A stretch of DNA of 64,000 nt from Burkholderia diffusa (GTDB taxonomy: Bacteria; Pseudomonadota; Gammaproteobacteria; Burkholderiales; Burkholderiaceae). Each line of letters begins with the position of its first letter. Position 1 is the stretch's first letter. A model generated the notes under the pieces. That model was not told where the DNA came from, made no database searches, and worked only from the letters and a program-made list of their open reading frames with translations. Below are positions 25,660 through 37,100 of this stretch, piece after piece. The position numbers and the translations under genes were made by a program. The DNA lies in NCBI RefSeq assembly GCF_001718315.1, contig NZ_CP013363.1, forward strand, positions 1,426,001 through 1,490,000, given 5' to 3'.

Positions 25660-26763
25660 TCAGAACGTATGCATCATCCCCACATATGCACCCGTCTGCG
25701 ACTCGCCGGTCATCGGGCTCGTACCCGACGTCGCGTCGCGCGGCGACGCGAGCAGCGAGAAGTTCGAGTTGCCGCCGTTGCGCACATACGCGACCGTCCC
25801 GTACAGGAATGTGCGCTTCGACAGGTTGTACGTGGTTCCAAGCACGTACATGATCGCGTGCCCCGACGGATCGTGCGATGCATCGCCGCCGCCGTCGCCG
25901 ACCTTCACGTAGTACCCGCCGCCCGTCACGGCCCACTGCGGCGTGGCCGTGTAGGTCGCGCCGAGCCAGTAGTGATCGGCGCGATCGGCGACGCCCGCCG
26001 GGCTGTCCGGCGCCTGGTAGTGCGTATAGGCGCCCTGGATCTTGAACTTCGACACCTTCACGTTCGCGCCGACGAAATACTCACGCGACGCGGTGAAGAT
26101 GTTGCTGAACTTGCCGTTGTTGTCGCGCAGCTCGTCGTAGATGCCGCGCACGTCGAGCACCGGCGAGTGGTACGAGATCATGATCCCGTCCGAGCGGCCG
26201 AAGTCGTCGGCGGCGCCGTAGTTGAAGCCGCGCGACTGATTGCCGAACGCATATTGCGCCTGCACGTCGAAACCGCCGATCACCGGGCTGTGATATTCGA
26301 TGTTGTTGCTGCTTTGCTGCCAGTTGCGGCCGCGCACGAGCGATGCGGACGAAAACGCCTGCTGCACGAACGGATCGAATTCCCACACGCCATCGCTGTC
26401 GATGAACAGGTTGCGACCAGCCTGCAATTGGCCCCACGTGTCGCTCTTCAACCCGACATACGCGCGGCGCGACCACATGCGTCCGCCGCCCGTCGTGCCA
26501 TTCATCACCTGGAACGCGGTTTCCAGGTTGAAGACCGTCGACATCCCGCCGCCGAGATCCTCGACACCCTTCAGGCCGAACATGCTGGTGCCCCAGTCGC
26601 CGCCTTCCGCGCTCCAGCGCGTCGAGCTGCCGTTGGGTGTCGCGATGTGGTTCAGGTATTCGACGCCGCCGTCGATACGGCCGTACAGCGTCACGCTTGT
26701 CTGTGCGAACGCGGCCGCCGGCGTGGCGGCCGCGATCAGCCATGCGAAATGTTTGAGTCGCAA
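25660..26763 (-). CDS. Outer-membrane general porin (Gram-negative trimeric type)
   Basis: A 367-residue porin with a signal peptide (RLKHFAWLIAAATPAAAFA, cleaved near residue 20) and the typical mature start QTSVTLYGRIDGGVEYL. Alternating beta-strand patterns run throughout, with a constriction-loop region around residue 120, and the final strand ends in GAYVGMMHTF with the C-terminal Phe recognised by the outer-membrane insertion machinery. It forms a diffusion channel for small solutes. It lies downstream of the DoxX gene on the same strand with 63 bp between, and could share transcription with it or the glucose dehydrogenase operon, though a separate promoter is just as likely. Confidence 0.93.
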   Translation of the reverse strand: MRLKHFAWLIAAATPAAAFAQTSVTLYGRIDGGVEYLNHIATPNGSSTRWSAEGGDWGTSMFGLKGVEDLGGGMSTVFNLETAFQVMNGTTGGGRMWSRRAYVGLKSDTWGQLQAGRNLFIDSDGVWEFDPFVQQAFSSASLVRGRNWQQSSNNIEYHSPVIGGFDVQAQYAFGNQSRGFNYGAADDFGRSDGIMISYHSPVLDVRGIYDELRDNNGKFSNIFTASREYFVGANVKVSKFKIQGAYTHYQAPDSPAGVADRADHYWLGATYTATPQWAVTGGGYYVKVGDGGGDASHDPSGHAIMYVLGTTYNLSKRTFLYGTVAYVRNGGNSNFSLLASPRDATSGTSPMTGESQTGAYVGMMHTF

Positions 26764-26826
26764 AATGATGCCCCCTCGGAGTCTCGACCGTCCGACACGC
26801 GCCCCATGCGCGAGCCGGCGGTCCGT

Positions 26827-27246
26827 TCACCCGCGATCGATCGAAAAACGCCCTGGACCCGCCGCGCAAAGCGCGAACAGGCCGCCCGAGATCGCGATGT
26901 TCTTGTAGAAATGAATCATGTTGTCGATCTGCTCGCCGCCCGACATCGTCCAGTAGTGGTGGCCGATGAAGCCGGTGCCGATCGTATACAGCGCAAGCAG
27001 CAGCGCGAGCGGCCGCGTCTGGAAACCGACGAGGATCGCGATGCCGGCGAACAGCTCCATCACGACGGAGATCGCCGCCGAAACGATCGGCGCGGGCGCG
27101 CCCTCGCTTCCCATGAACGCGATCGTACCGGAGAAGTCGGTGATCTTCTTCCAGCCGAACATCACGAACAGGATCACGAGCAGGATTCGGGACAGCAGCA
27201 GCAGCACATCGCGCTGGGACGCGAGAAACGGTTGATTCGGTGTCAT
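26827..27246 (-). CDS. DoxX-family membrane protein
   Basis: A 139-residue inner-membrane protein with four hydrophobic helices. The pattern SRILLVILFVMFGWKKITDFSGT near the N-terminus, and MELFAGIAILVGFQTRPLALLLALYTIGTGFIGHHYW in the middle, are characteristic of DoxX/YphA. The start at 27246 is chosen because the longer frame (a TTG at 27342) adds a non-protein-like segment; no strong ribosome site is visible for either. It lies 174 bp after the glucose dehydrogenase cytochrome subunit on the same strand. DoxX proteins are linked to quinone or thiol redox processes, which would fit a membrane dehydrogenase neighbour, but this is inference. Confidence 0.85.
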   Translation of the reverse strand: MTPNQPFLASQRDVLLLLSRILLVILFVMFGWKKITDFSGTIAFMGSEGAPAPIVSAAISVVMELFAGIAILVGFQTRPLALLLALYTIGTGFIGHHYWTMSGGEQIDNMIHFYKNIAISGGLFALCAAGPGRFSIDRG

Positions 27247-27420
27247 GGTGTGATCAACGAAAGCGGTGCGCGAACCAAGCGCACCGGATTGCCTGTGAAC
27301 CGGGACGGGTGACTGCCGGCCGCCCGCCCCGCTCTGCAACAACCGGCATCGGGGCCCGCCCGATGTGCTGTGCTCCTCCTCTTGTCAGTGTTGCCCTGCT
27401 TCGTGCCGCGTCGCGCGGCG

Positions 27421-28698
27421 TCAACGCGCCTTCGCGACGTCCTGCTCGGTCACTTTCGCGGCCGGATTGCCGAACTGGCCGGTCAGGTAGTTCGCCAGCG
27501 CGGCGATCTGCGCATCCGACAGCTCGTTGCGGAACGCGGGCATGCCGACGTCCTCGCTGCCGGCCTTGCGCTGCACGCCATTCAGGATTACCTGCACCAG
27601 GTTCGCCGGATTCGACGCACCCACCGTCGAGTTGTGGAACAGCGACGGGTAATAGCCGTCCGGCGTGCCCTTGCCCTGCATCTGGTGACACGTCGCGCAG
27701 TTGCCGAGATACAGCCGCGCCGGATCGATGCCCGACGATGCGAGCGCCACGCCGCGCAGCCTCAGGCCGTCTTCCGCCGGCTTGCCCCACGACGAGCGCG
27801 ACTGCTTCGCGTCGCCGCTGGCGACGGCCGGCACCGTGCGGATATACGTCGCGATCGCGCCGATGTCGGCGTCGGTCATCTTCGAGAAGCTGTGCTCGAC
27901 CGCCTCGGCCATCGGGCCGGCCGCCTGCGCGACACCCGGCACGCTGCCGGTACGCAGATACTGGACGAGTTGCTGCTGCGTCCAGCCGCCGATCCCCGCG
28001 TTCGGGTCGGACGTGATGTTGTAGCCGTCCCAGCCTGCGAGGACCGAACCCGACAGGAAGCTGCCGCCCGTCTCGTCGAGCGACTTCTCCTGCATCGCGA
28101 TGCCGCGCGGCGTGTGGCACGTGCTGCAGTGCGCGAGGCCCTGCACCAGATACGCGCCGCGGTTCCACTCGGCGCTCTGCGCCGGTTTCGGCTGGTACAC
28201 GCCGTCCTTCAGGAACAGCCAGTTCCAGATCTTCAGCGGCCAGCGCATGCTCAGCAGCGCGGGAATCTCGTTCTTCGGCGGCGTCTGCCTGACCGGCTCG
28301 ACACCGTGCATGAAGTACGCGTACAACGCCTGAACGTCGTCGTCGTTGATCTTCGCGTACGACACGTACGGCATTGCCGGATACAGGTTGTCGCCGTTCT
28401 TCGAGACGCCATGACGCACCGCGCGCTCGAAGTCGTCGAAGGTCCAGTTGCCGATGCCGGTGTCTGGATCGGGCGTGATGTTGCTCGTATAGATCTTGCC
28501 GAGCATCGGCACCGGCATCCCGAGGCCGCCGGCGAACGGCTTGCCGCCTTTCGCGGTGTGGCAGGCCATGCAGTCGCCGGCGACCGCGAGATATTCGCCG
28601 CGCTTGATCTGCGCGGGATCGGCCGAGTCGGCCGCGCGCACGAGGCCCGGCAACGCGAGGCAGCCGGCGAGGAGGAAGGTGAGAGTAGATTTCCGCAC
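27421..28698 (-). CDS. FAD-glucose dehydrogenase beta subunit, tri-heme cytochrome c
   Basis: A 425-residue periplasmic multi-heme cytochrome. The start is a GTG at 28698-28696, two bases after the stop of the alpha gene. A signal peptide (TFLLAGCLALPGLVRA) precedes three CXXCH heme sites: CMACH at residues 43-47, CSTCH at 191-195 and CATCH at 334-338. Its length equals that recalled for the beta subunit of the Burkholderia cepacia FAD-dependent glucose dehydrogenase. It takes electrons from the flavin/iron-sulfur alpha subunit and delivers them to the membrane quinone or terminal oxidases. The same architecture occurs in alcohol, sorbitol and gluconate dehydrogenase cytochromes. Confidence 0.93.
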   Translation of the reverse strand: MRKSTLTFLLAGCLALPGLVRAADSADPAQIKRGEYLAVAGDCMACHTAKGGKPFAGGLGMPVPMLGKIYTSNITPDPDTGIGNWTFDDFERAVRHGVSKNGDNLYPAMPYVSYAKINDDDVQALYAYFMHGVEPVRQTPPKNEIPALLSMRWPLKIWNWLFLKDGVYQPKPAQSAEWNRGAYLVQGLAHCSTCHTPRGIAMQEKSLDETGGSFLSGSVLAGWDGYNITSDPNAGIGGWTQQQLVQYLRTGSVPGVAQAAGPMAEAVEHSFSKMTDADIGAIATYIRTVPAVASGDAKQSRSSWGKPAEDGLRLRGVALASSGIDPARLYLGNCATCHQMQGKGTPDGYYPSLFHNSTVGASNPANLVQVILNGVQRKAGSEDVGMPAFRNELSDAQIAALANYLTGQFGNPAAKVTEQDVAKAR

Positions 28699-28700
28699 GG

Positions 28701-30320
28701 TCAGACTTCCTTCTTCAGCGTGTCCGACATCCGCAGCGCCAGCGCCGCGATCGTCAGCGTCACGTTCACCGTACCGACGGTCGGCATCGTCGAGCTGCTC
28801 GAGATGAACAGGTTCGGATGGTCGAACGTGCGGCAGTCCTTGTCGACGACCGAGTCGCGCGCATCCGCGCCCATGATCGTCGAGCCCGTGATGTGGTTGT
28901 TCGGCGCGAACTCGTCGTTGAATACCACGTCCGTGCCGCCGAGCACCTGCGCGGCGGTCGCATAGACCTCGCGCGTATGCACGGCGCCGCGCTTCACGTA
29001 GTCGTCGATCGCGTACGTGATTTCCGGGCGCGGAATGCCGATCGCGTCGGTCGCCGTCTTGCTCGGCACGATGCGGTTCTCCGGCTGCGGCAGGATTTCG
29101 TGGAAGCAGTCGAACTGCACGTAGCGGGCCGAACGATCGCGGATCTGTGCGTCGAGCTCTTCCGGCTTCATCAGCTTGCCGGCCTTGAAGATCTTCTGCG
29201 TCTCCTGGTTGATGCGCGACATGTTCGACAGGTGGATCTTCTTCGCGGCTTCGGTCGCGCGGAACGGGCCGTCGCGGAAACCGATCAGCGACGTCATTTC
29301 CTGCGGGCCGCGGCCCGGCCACAGCTTCTCGCTCGCGTAGAACGACACGCCCGTGCCCGGGTGGTCCATCAGGTTGCGCCCGACCATGTCGGAGCTGTTC
29401 GCGACGCCGTTCGGGAAATCGCGGTTCGCCGACATCAGCAGGATCTTCGGCGTCTCGATGCCGTTCGCGGCCACCACGAAGCACTTGCCCTCGACGCGAT
29501 GATCGGCGCCCGTCTTGTCCTTGTAGATCGCGGCGACGATGCGCTTGTCCGGGCCCGTCTCGAGCTTGTAGACGACTGCGCTGTCGATCAGCTTCGCGCC
29601 GGCCTGCTCGGCCTTCTCGACGTGCACGATGCCGTTGTACATCGCGCCGATCGGGCAGATCGGCATGCAATTGTTGTTCCCGCAACAGGTTGGCCGGCCG
29701 TCGTACGGACGGCTGTTGCGCGCGACCGGCTCGGTCACCACGTGGAACTTCGGGTCATGGCCGTTGAGCGCGCTCTTGATGGTCTGCTCGTTGAACGACA
29801 ACGGCAGCGGCGGCATCGGATACGCCTGTTTGCGCGGCGAGTAAAGGTCTTCCTCGGGGCCGGGGCCCCACACGCCGAGCTCTTCCTCCGCGCGCTGATA
29901 GTAATGCTCGAGGTCGTCGTACTGGATCGGCCAGTCGCGGCCGACGCCGTACACGGTCTTCATCTTGAAGTCGTTCGGGATGAAGCGCCACGCCGACGCG
30001 GCCCAGTGCCACGTCGTGCCGCCCACCGCGCGGATGTATTGCGAGTTGAACTTGTGCTCGCCCTTCAGGATCAGGTAGTCGTTCGGCGGGCCGTATTCCG
30101 GATGCGGCGCCCACGGGCTCGACGGGTACGGCGCCATGAAGTCCGTCTTGTCGGGCTGGTTGCGGAAGCGCTCGACGATTTCCCAGCGCGGCATGCGCGG
30201 GCCTGCCTCGAGCAGGATCACCGACTTGCCGGCCATCGCGAGCTGGTGCGCGACGATCGCGCCTGCGACACCGGACCCGACGACCACGACATCGGCTTTT
30301 TGCGTATCGGTATCGGCCAT
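28701..30320 (-). CDS. FAD-dependent glucose dehydrogenase alpha (catalytic) subunit, GMC family
   Basis: A 539-residue flavoprotein, identical in length to the B. cepacia enzyme as I remember it, which oxidises D-glucose to glucono-1,5-lactone in the periplasm. The N-terminal dinucleotide site is VVVVGSGVAGAIVA. The iron-sulfur ligands C212, C213, C218 and C222 are seen in TCCGNNNCMPIC, and catalytic H476 is in APNNHITGS, preceded by N475. It has no signal peptide of its own; export is thought to rely on the Tat signal of the gamma subunit. Its ATG overlaps the gamma stop by one base (TGATG). Related gluconate or sorbitol dehydrogenases are the alternatives, but the sequence fits glucose dehydrogenase best. 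Confidence 0.93.
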   Translation of the reverse strand: MADTDTQKADVVVVGSGVAGAIVAHQLAMAGKSVILLEAGPRMPRWEIVERFRNQPDKTDFMAPYPSSPWAPHPEYGPPNDYLILKGEHKFNSQYIRAVGGTTWHWAASAWRFIPNDFKMKTVYGVGRDWPIQYDDLEHYYQRAEEELGVWGPGPEEDLYSPRKQAYPMPPLPLSFNEQTIKSALNGHDPKFHVVTEPVARNSRPYDGRPTCCGNNNCMPICPIGAMYNGIVHVEKAEQAGAKLIDSAVVYKLETGPDKRIVAAIYKDKTGADHRVEGKCFVVAANGIETPKILLMSANRDFPNGVANSSDMVGRNLMDHPGTGVSFYASEKLWPGRGPQEMTSLIGFRDGPFRATEAAKKIHLSNMSRINQETQKIFKAGKLMKPEELDAQIRDRSARYVQFDCFHEILPQPENRIVPSKTATDAIGIPRPEITYAIDDYVKRGAVHTREVYATAAQVLGGTDVVFNDEFAPNNHITGSTIMGADARDSVVDKDCRTFDHPNLFISSSSTMPTVGTVNVTLTIAALALRMSDTLKKEV

Positions 30321-30826
30321 CAGGCTTGCCTCTCGATCGGTTTTTCGGCCCAGAAGCCGGGTTTGTTGGGGCAATACGAAGGAATCACGAGCGTATCGGA
30401 CACGACGCTGAACATTAATGCTTCCTCGTACGTAATCACGACGTTGTCGACGATACCGAGATACCACGCTTCGAGAATCGACAGCGCGGAGGCCTGCTGA
30501 TCGGGATTCAATGAGCCCGACGCGAGCGCGCCGGCGAGTTGCGACAGGCCGTCGGCAGTCTTGAACGAGCCTTTCTGCAACGCCTGCAAGAAGCGGTCGC
30601 CGAGCACGCGGCTCAGCCCTTTCTTGCCTGTCAGTGCTTCGGAGAGCGTCATGAACGTATCGAGCGGCGCGGAGCCGGGGTTATCGGCCAGGGCCCGCAA
30701 CGCCAGCGAGCCCGTGAGGCTTGCCGCCGTCAGCGCCAGTGCGCCCTGCAGCCATTGACGCCGCGTGATGCCGGATGCGGCTGCGTCGCGATCGCGACGC
30801 GAGTGGGGGGTGTTGTCGTTGTGCAT
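30320..30826 (-). CDS. FAD-glucose dehydrogenase gamma subunit (Tat-exported chaperone-like small subunit)
   Basis: A 168-residue protein, matching the known gamma subunit length. The twin-arginine signal GITRRQWLQGALALTAASL (about residues 19-37) carries the folded alpha subunit across the membrane by hitchhiking. The mature domain (FMTLSEALTGKKGLSRVLGDRFLQAL, then VDNVVITYEEALMFSVV) is typical of gluconate 2-dehydrogenase subunit 3 proteins and is needed for alpha maturation. It is the first gene of the gamma-alpha-beta operon, divergent from the alpha-2-macroglobulin gene across 294 bp that must hold both promoters. Confidence 0.93.
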   Translation of the reverse strand: MHNDNTPHSRRDRDAAASGITRRQWLQGALALTAASLTGSLALRALADNPGSAPLDTFMTLSEALTGKKGLSRVLGDRFLQALQKGSFKTADGLSQLAGALASGSLNPDQQASALSILEAWYLGIVDNVVITYEEALMFSVVSDTLVIPSYCPNKPGFWAEKPIERQA

Positions 30827-31120
30827 GTTTCCTTCTCTCGAACACCGGATTCGGGAAAACCACGCTTGATATTTCTCAAACTTTCGCGCGGCCCTGAAAT
30901 GTACGCGCACAATTCGGATTGGACAATGCTTTTATAGTCCATTAAATGTTCCGCAATCCGAGACAATCGACATTTCGCTGCATTTTTGTGTCGTCGACGC
31001 GACAATTCTGCGTCGGGATGCCCTCGTGTCGCAAAACCGTCTCCCGTCATCCGCTCATATGCGCGTCGGTTAGAATCGCGTGCAATCAAACAGAAAGCTT
31101 CCCTCCGAGGGCATCGAGCG

Positions 31121-34100
31121 ATGAAGCAGCACGACAAACACAACAACACGAATTCAACCCGTCACACCACACGGCTACCCTGGCGCATCGGCGCGGTCGC
31201 GGTGCTCGCCGCCGCCGCACTGTCGCTGCATGCGGGCGCCGCACGCACGGTGAGCGTGTCGCCGCAAGGCACGGTCACCGAAGTCCGGCAGAGCGTCGTC
31301 AAGTTCGACGAACCGATGGTCGCGTTCGGTTCGGCATCCGCGCCGAATCCCGCACGCATGACCTGCAACGATTCCACCGCCGCACGCGGCCAGGGACACT
31401 GGCTCGACGACAAGACGTGGGTCTACGATTTCGAGAACGACCTGCCGCCCGGCGTGCGCTGCTCCGTCGCGCTCAACGACACGCTGCGCTCGGTCGCCGG
31501 CAATGCGGTCAGCGGCCCGCGCCGCTTCACGTTTCAGACCGGCGGCCCGTTCCCCGTGACGGTGCGCCCCGGCTCGCGCGAGATCGAGGAACGCCAGGTG
31601 TTCGTGCTGAAGCTGAACGGCCCGGCCGAGCCGCGCTCCGCACTCGCGAACATCTGGTGCGAAGCGGTCGGCATCGGCAACCGCATCCCCGTCACGGCCG
31701 CCGACGACGATACCCGCAACGCGCTGCTCGATCACTTCGGGCTGAAGAAGGACGCCGCGCGCGTGCTGACGCTGTCGTGCGCGCAGGCGCTGCCCGCGAG
31801 CGCAAAGATGCAGCTCGTCTACGGCAAGGGCGTCGCGAGCCCGAGCGGCATCGCGAACGATACCGAGCGCCGCTTCGACTTCACCGTGCGCGCGCCGTTC
31901 GCCGCGAGCTTCTCGTGCGAGCGGGAGAACGCGAAGGCGCCCTGCACGCCGCTGCGTCCGCTCACGCTGTCGTTCAATGCGCCGATCTCGCGCAAGAATG
32001 CCGAGGCGATCAGGCTGCGCGGTCCTGACGGTTCGCTTTCACCGACCTTCGCGGCCGACGATCACAGCGACGAAGTGACGACCGTCACGTTCAATCCGCC
32101 GCTGCCCGCGCAGGCGAACCTGACCGTCGAGCTGCCGTCCGGGCTGCGCGACGTGACCGACCGCTCGCTCGCGAACGCCGACCTGTTCCCGCTCGCGACG
32201 CGCACCGCGCCGATGCCGCCGCTCGCGAAATTCTCGTCGGGCACCTTCGGGATCGTCGAGCGTTTCGCCGAACCGGATACGCCCGCGCTCGTGCCCGTCA
32301 CGCTGCGCAATGTCGAGGCCGACCTGCATATCGCGGGCCTCAACACGAGTGGCGCGCAATTCTCGAACCTGAAGGTCGACGACGACACCGCGATTCGTCA
32401 ATGGATGCGCACCGTCGAGCGCTTCGACAACTGGTCGATGACGGCCGACATGATCGACGAGCGCATCCCGGGCCTGCTCCGGCGCAAGGGCCAGCACCCT
32501 GTCTACGTGCCGCTCGCGGCCGGCGAGAAGATGCCCGCGCCGCAGAACCGCCGCATCGACGTGCGCTCGCTGTCGCTGCTCACCGGCGAACCGGGTGCGC
32601 AGGCACTGACGCTGCCGAAGGCCGATCCGAAGGCGCTGCGTCCGTTCGAGGTCGTCGGCGTGCCGATCGAAAAACCCGGCTTCTACGTGCTCGAACTCGC
32701 GTCGCCCGCGCTCGGCCGCTCGCTGCTCGCGAAGCCGTCGAGCATGTACGTGCGCACCACCGTGCTCGTCACGAACCTCGGCGTGCATCTGAAACAGGGC
32801 CGCGAGAACAACCTCGTATGGGTCACGACGCTCGACAAGGGCAAGCCCGTGCCGAACGCGCGAATCCGCGTGTCGGATTGCAACGGTGACGAAATCGCGT
32901 CCGGCAAGACCGATGCGCAAGGCCTGCTGAAGATCGACGGTGCATTCGAGCCGAAGCACGAATGCAGCCAGTCGGAACGCTTCGACGACTACTTCGTGTC
33001 GGCGCGCGTCGACGATCCGAAGACGGGCCCGGACATGGCGTTCGTCAGCTCGAACTGGAACCGCGGGATCGAATCGTGGCGCTTCAACGTGCCGACCGAC
33101 ACCGACAGCGCGCCGACCGTGCGCGCGCATACCGTGTTCGACCGCACGCTGCTGCGGGCCGGCGAAACCGTATCGATGAAGCACTTCCTGCGCACCGAGA
33201 CGCTGCAGAGTCTCGCGTTCCCCGCGCAATACCCGTCGCGCGTGACGATCCGCCATCTCGGCTCCGACCAGACCTACAAGCTGCCGCTGACGTGGTCGGC
33301 CGACCACAGCGCCGACACGCAGTTCACGTTGCCACCCGCGGCAAAGCTCGGCGAGTACAGCGTGTCGCTCGAAGGCGGCCCCGACGACGCGCCGACCGCC
33401 AGCTACTACAGCGGCAGCTTCCGCGTCGAGGCGTTCCGCCTGCCGGTGCTCAAGGGGACGATCGGCGCGCGCGACGCGCAGAAGAGCCCGCTCGTCGCCG
33501 TCAAGGAAGCGCCGCTCGCCGTGCAGATCGACTACGTGTCGGGCGGCGGCGCATCGAACCTGCCCGTGCAGGTGTCCGCGCTGATGAAATGGGCGTCGCC
33601 GCCGTTCGCGGATCGTTTCGAGGACTTCAGCTTCGCGCCGTACCGCGCGGAACGCAGCGACGGCAATGCCGACGACGATGCGCAGGACGGCGACAGCGCA
33701 TCGGCCGCGAACAACGATCCCGACGCGACCCGGCTGATCGCAGACAAGCTGCCGGTCACGCTCGACCGCAACGGTGCGGGTTCCGTCACGCTCAAGGGCT
33801 TGCCCGACGTCGACGCGCCGAAGCGCATCGCGCTCGAGGCGACGTTCGCGGACCCGAACGGCGAAGTGCAGACGATTCGCGGCGACACGATCCTGTGGCC
33901 CGCCGCGGTAGTGGCCGGCATCAAGGCCGGCCGCTGGGTGTCGGTCGGCCAGCGCGTGCCGGTGCAGGCGCTCGCGCTCGACCTGCAGGGCAAGCCGCGC
34001 GCCTCGGTGCCGATCGAGATCAAGGGCGTCGCGCACATCACGACGTCGTCGCGCAAGCGGATGGTCGGCGGCTTCTATGCGTACGACAACAAGAGCGACA

Positions 34101-37100
34101 CGCGCGAGCTCGGCGTGCTGTGCTCGGGCAAGACCGACGACAAGGGCCGCATGGCCTGCGACGCGACGCTCGAACAGGCCGGCAACATCCAGTTGATCGC
34201 GGTCGCGAAGGACGGCGACGGCCGCACGTCGAATGCGTCGACGTCCGTGTGGGTCACGCGCGAGGACGAACTCTGGTTCGGCGGCGACAACACCGACCGG
34301 ATCGACGTGATCCCGGAGAAAACGTCCTACGAGCCGGGCGAAACGGCCCGCTTCCAGGTTCGCATGCCGTTCCGCTACGCAACCGCCCTCGTCGCGGTCG
34401 AGCGCGGCGGCGTGATGGAAACGCATGTCGTCCAGTTGAACGGCAAGAACCCGACCGTCGACCTGAAGGTCGACGAATCGTGGGGGCCGAACATATACGT
34501 GTCGGTGCTCGCGCTGCGCGGCCGCATTCGCGAAGTACCGTGGTATTCGTTCTTCACGTGGGGCTGGAAGGCGCCGGTCGAATGGGCGCGCGCGTTCTGG
34601 CGCGAGGGCCGTCACTATGAAGCGCCGACCGCATTCGTCGACCTGTCGAAGCCCGCGTTCCGCTACGGGCTCGGCGAGATCAAGGTCGGCACGGGCGCGC
34701 ATCGCCTCGGCGTGAGCGTGACGACCGACGCAACACGCTACACGGTGCGCAGCAAGGCGCAAGTACACGTGAAAGTCACGCTGCCCAACGGGCAGCCGGC
34801 ACCTGCCGGCACGCAGATCGCGGTCGCGGCCGTCGACGAGGCGCTGCTCGAACTGATGCCGAACAACAGCTGGGACCTGCTCGACGCGATGCTGCAGCGA
34901 CGCGCGTATGGCGTCGAGACGGCCACCGCGCAGATGGAAATCGTCGGCCGCCGCCACTTCGGCCGCAAGGCCGTGCCGGCCGGCGGCGGCGGCGGCAGCG
35001 CGCCGACGCGCGAGCTGTTCGACACGCTGCTGCTGTGGAATCCGCGCGTGGCGCTCGACGCGAACGGCAGCGCAACCGTCGACGTGCCGCTGAACGACGC
35101 GCTCACGCGCTTCCGGATCGTCGCGATCGCGGCGGTCGGCCCCGATCGCTTCGGCACCGGCAGCACGTCGATTCGCAGCACGCAGGATCTGCAGCTGATC
35201 TCCGGGCTGCCGCCGCTCGTGCGCGAAGGCGATGCGTTCCGTGCGCAGGTCACGCTGCGCAACACAACCGATCGCGCGATGCAGGTCGTCGTGACGCCGC
35301 GCGTGACCGGCCTCGACGTCGCGCCGCAAACCGTGTCGCTCGCGGCCAATGCGGCGACGGAGGTCGCATGGACGATCACCGTGCCCGAGCAGGCGCTCGA
35401 CGCGGCCGGCGCGCTGAACTGGCGCATCGAGGCGGCCGAGCAAGGCGGCAAGCGCGCGTCCGACGCGCTGGCCGTCGCGCAGAAGGTCGTGCCCGCGCTG
35501 CCGGTGACCGTGCAGCAAGCCACGCTCGCGCAGGTCGACGGCACGCTGACGCTGCCCGTGTCGGCGCCGGCCGGCGCCGTCAACAACGCACAGGGCGCGC
35601 CGCGCGGCGGCATTGCCGTGTCGCTGCAATCGAAACTCGCCGACGGCCTGCCCGGCGTGCGACGCTGGTTCGAGCGCTACCCGTATCGCTGCCTCGAGCA
35701 ACAGACGTCGCGCGCGATCGGCCTGCACGACGCCGCGCAATGGCAGGCGCTGGTCGCGCGCATGCCGGTCTACCTCGACAGCGACGGCCTCGCGAGCTAC
35801 TTCCCTCCGTCGTCCGACGACGCGCACTACGGGAGCCCGACGCTGTCGTCGTACCTGCTCGTGGTCGCCGACGAGGCCAGCCGCCTCGACCCGCGCTTCG
35901 CGCTGCCGGAAGACTTGCGCACGCAGCTCGAGGCCGGGCTCGCGCGCTTCGTCGACGGCCGCATCGAGCGCAACGCGTGGGCGCCGCGCCAGGATCGCGA
36001 TCTGCGCAAGCTTGCCGCGATCGAGGCATTGTCGCGCTATGGCGCCGCGCAAGGCCGCATGCTCGGTTCGATCGAGATCGCGCCGAACCAGTGGCCGACG
36101 TCGGCGGTGATCGACTATCACGCGATCCTCACGCGCGTGAAGGACATCCCGCAGCGCGACGAGAAACGTGCGCAGGTCGAGCAGATCCTGCGCGCGCGCC
36201 TCACGTACCAGGGCACGCAGCTCGTATTCTCGACCGCGCGCGACGACGACCTGTGGTGGCTGATGACGAGCAACGAGACCAACGCCGCGCGTCTCGCGCT
36301 GGAATTCGCGGGCGATCCGGCGTGGAAGGACGAGATGCCGCGCGTCGCGACCGGCCTGCTCGCGCTGCAACGCCAGGGCGCATGGCAGACGACAACGTCG
36401 AATGCGCTTGGTCAGCTCGCGATCGAGCGCTTCTCGCGCACCTACGAGAGCACGCCCGTGGCAGGCACGACGAAGGTCGCGCTCGGCGGCAACGAGCGCG
36501 CGATTTCCTGGTCGCAGGCGCCGGCGCCCGCGGATGCCCCCGCGTCGGCCACCGCCGCGACGCGCGCCGCCGCCGCGCGCAGCGTGCTGATGCCGTGGCC
36601 GCGTGCGGCCCAGGCACCGGCCACGCTGTCCGTCACGCAGGACGGCACGGGCCGCCCGTGGGCGACCGTCGAAAGCCTCGCGGCCGTGCCGCTGCGCGCG
36701 CCGTTCGCGGCCGGCTACCGGATCACGAAGACCGTCACGCCCGTGTCGCCCGCGGTCAAGGGCGTGCTGACGCGCGGCGACGTCGTGCGCGTGCATCTCG
36801 ACATCGATGCGCAGAGCGACATGACGTGGGTCGTCGTCAACGATCCGATCCCCTCCGGCGCGACGATCCTCGGCTCCGGCCTCGGCCGCGATTCCGAAGC
36901 CGCGACGCAAGGCGAGAAATCGCCGGACGGCGCATGGCCGGCGTTCATCGAACGCGACTTCGACGGCTACCGCGCGTATTACGACTATCTGCCGAAGGGC
37001 AAACTCTCGGTCGAATACACGGTGCGGCTGAACAACGTCGGTACCTTCGGGCTGCCGCCGACACGCGTCGAAGCGCTGTACGCGCCGTCCGTGTACGGCC

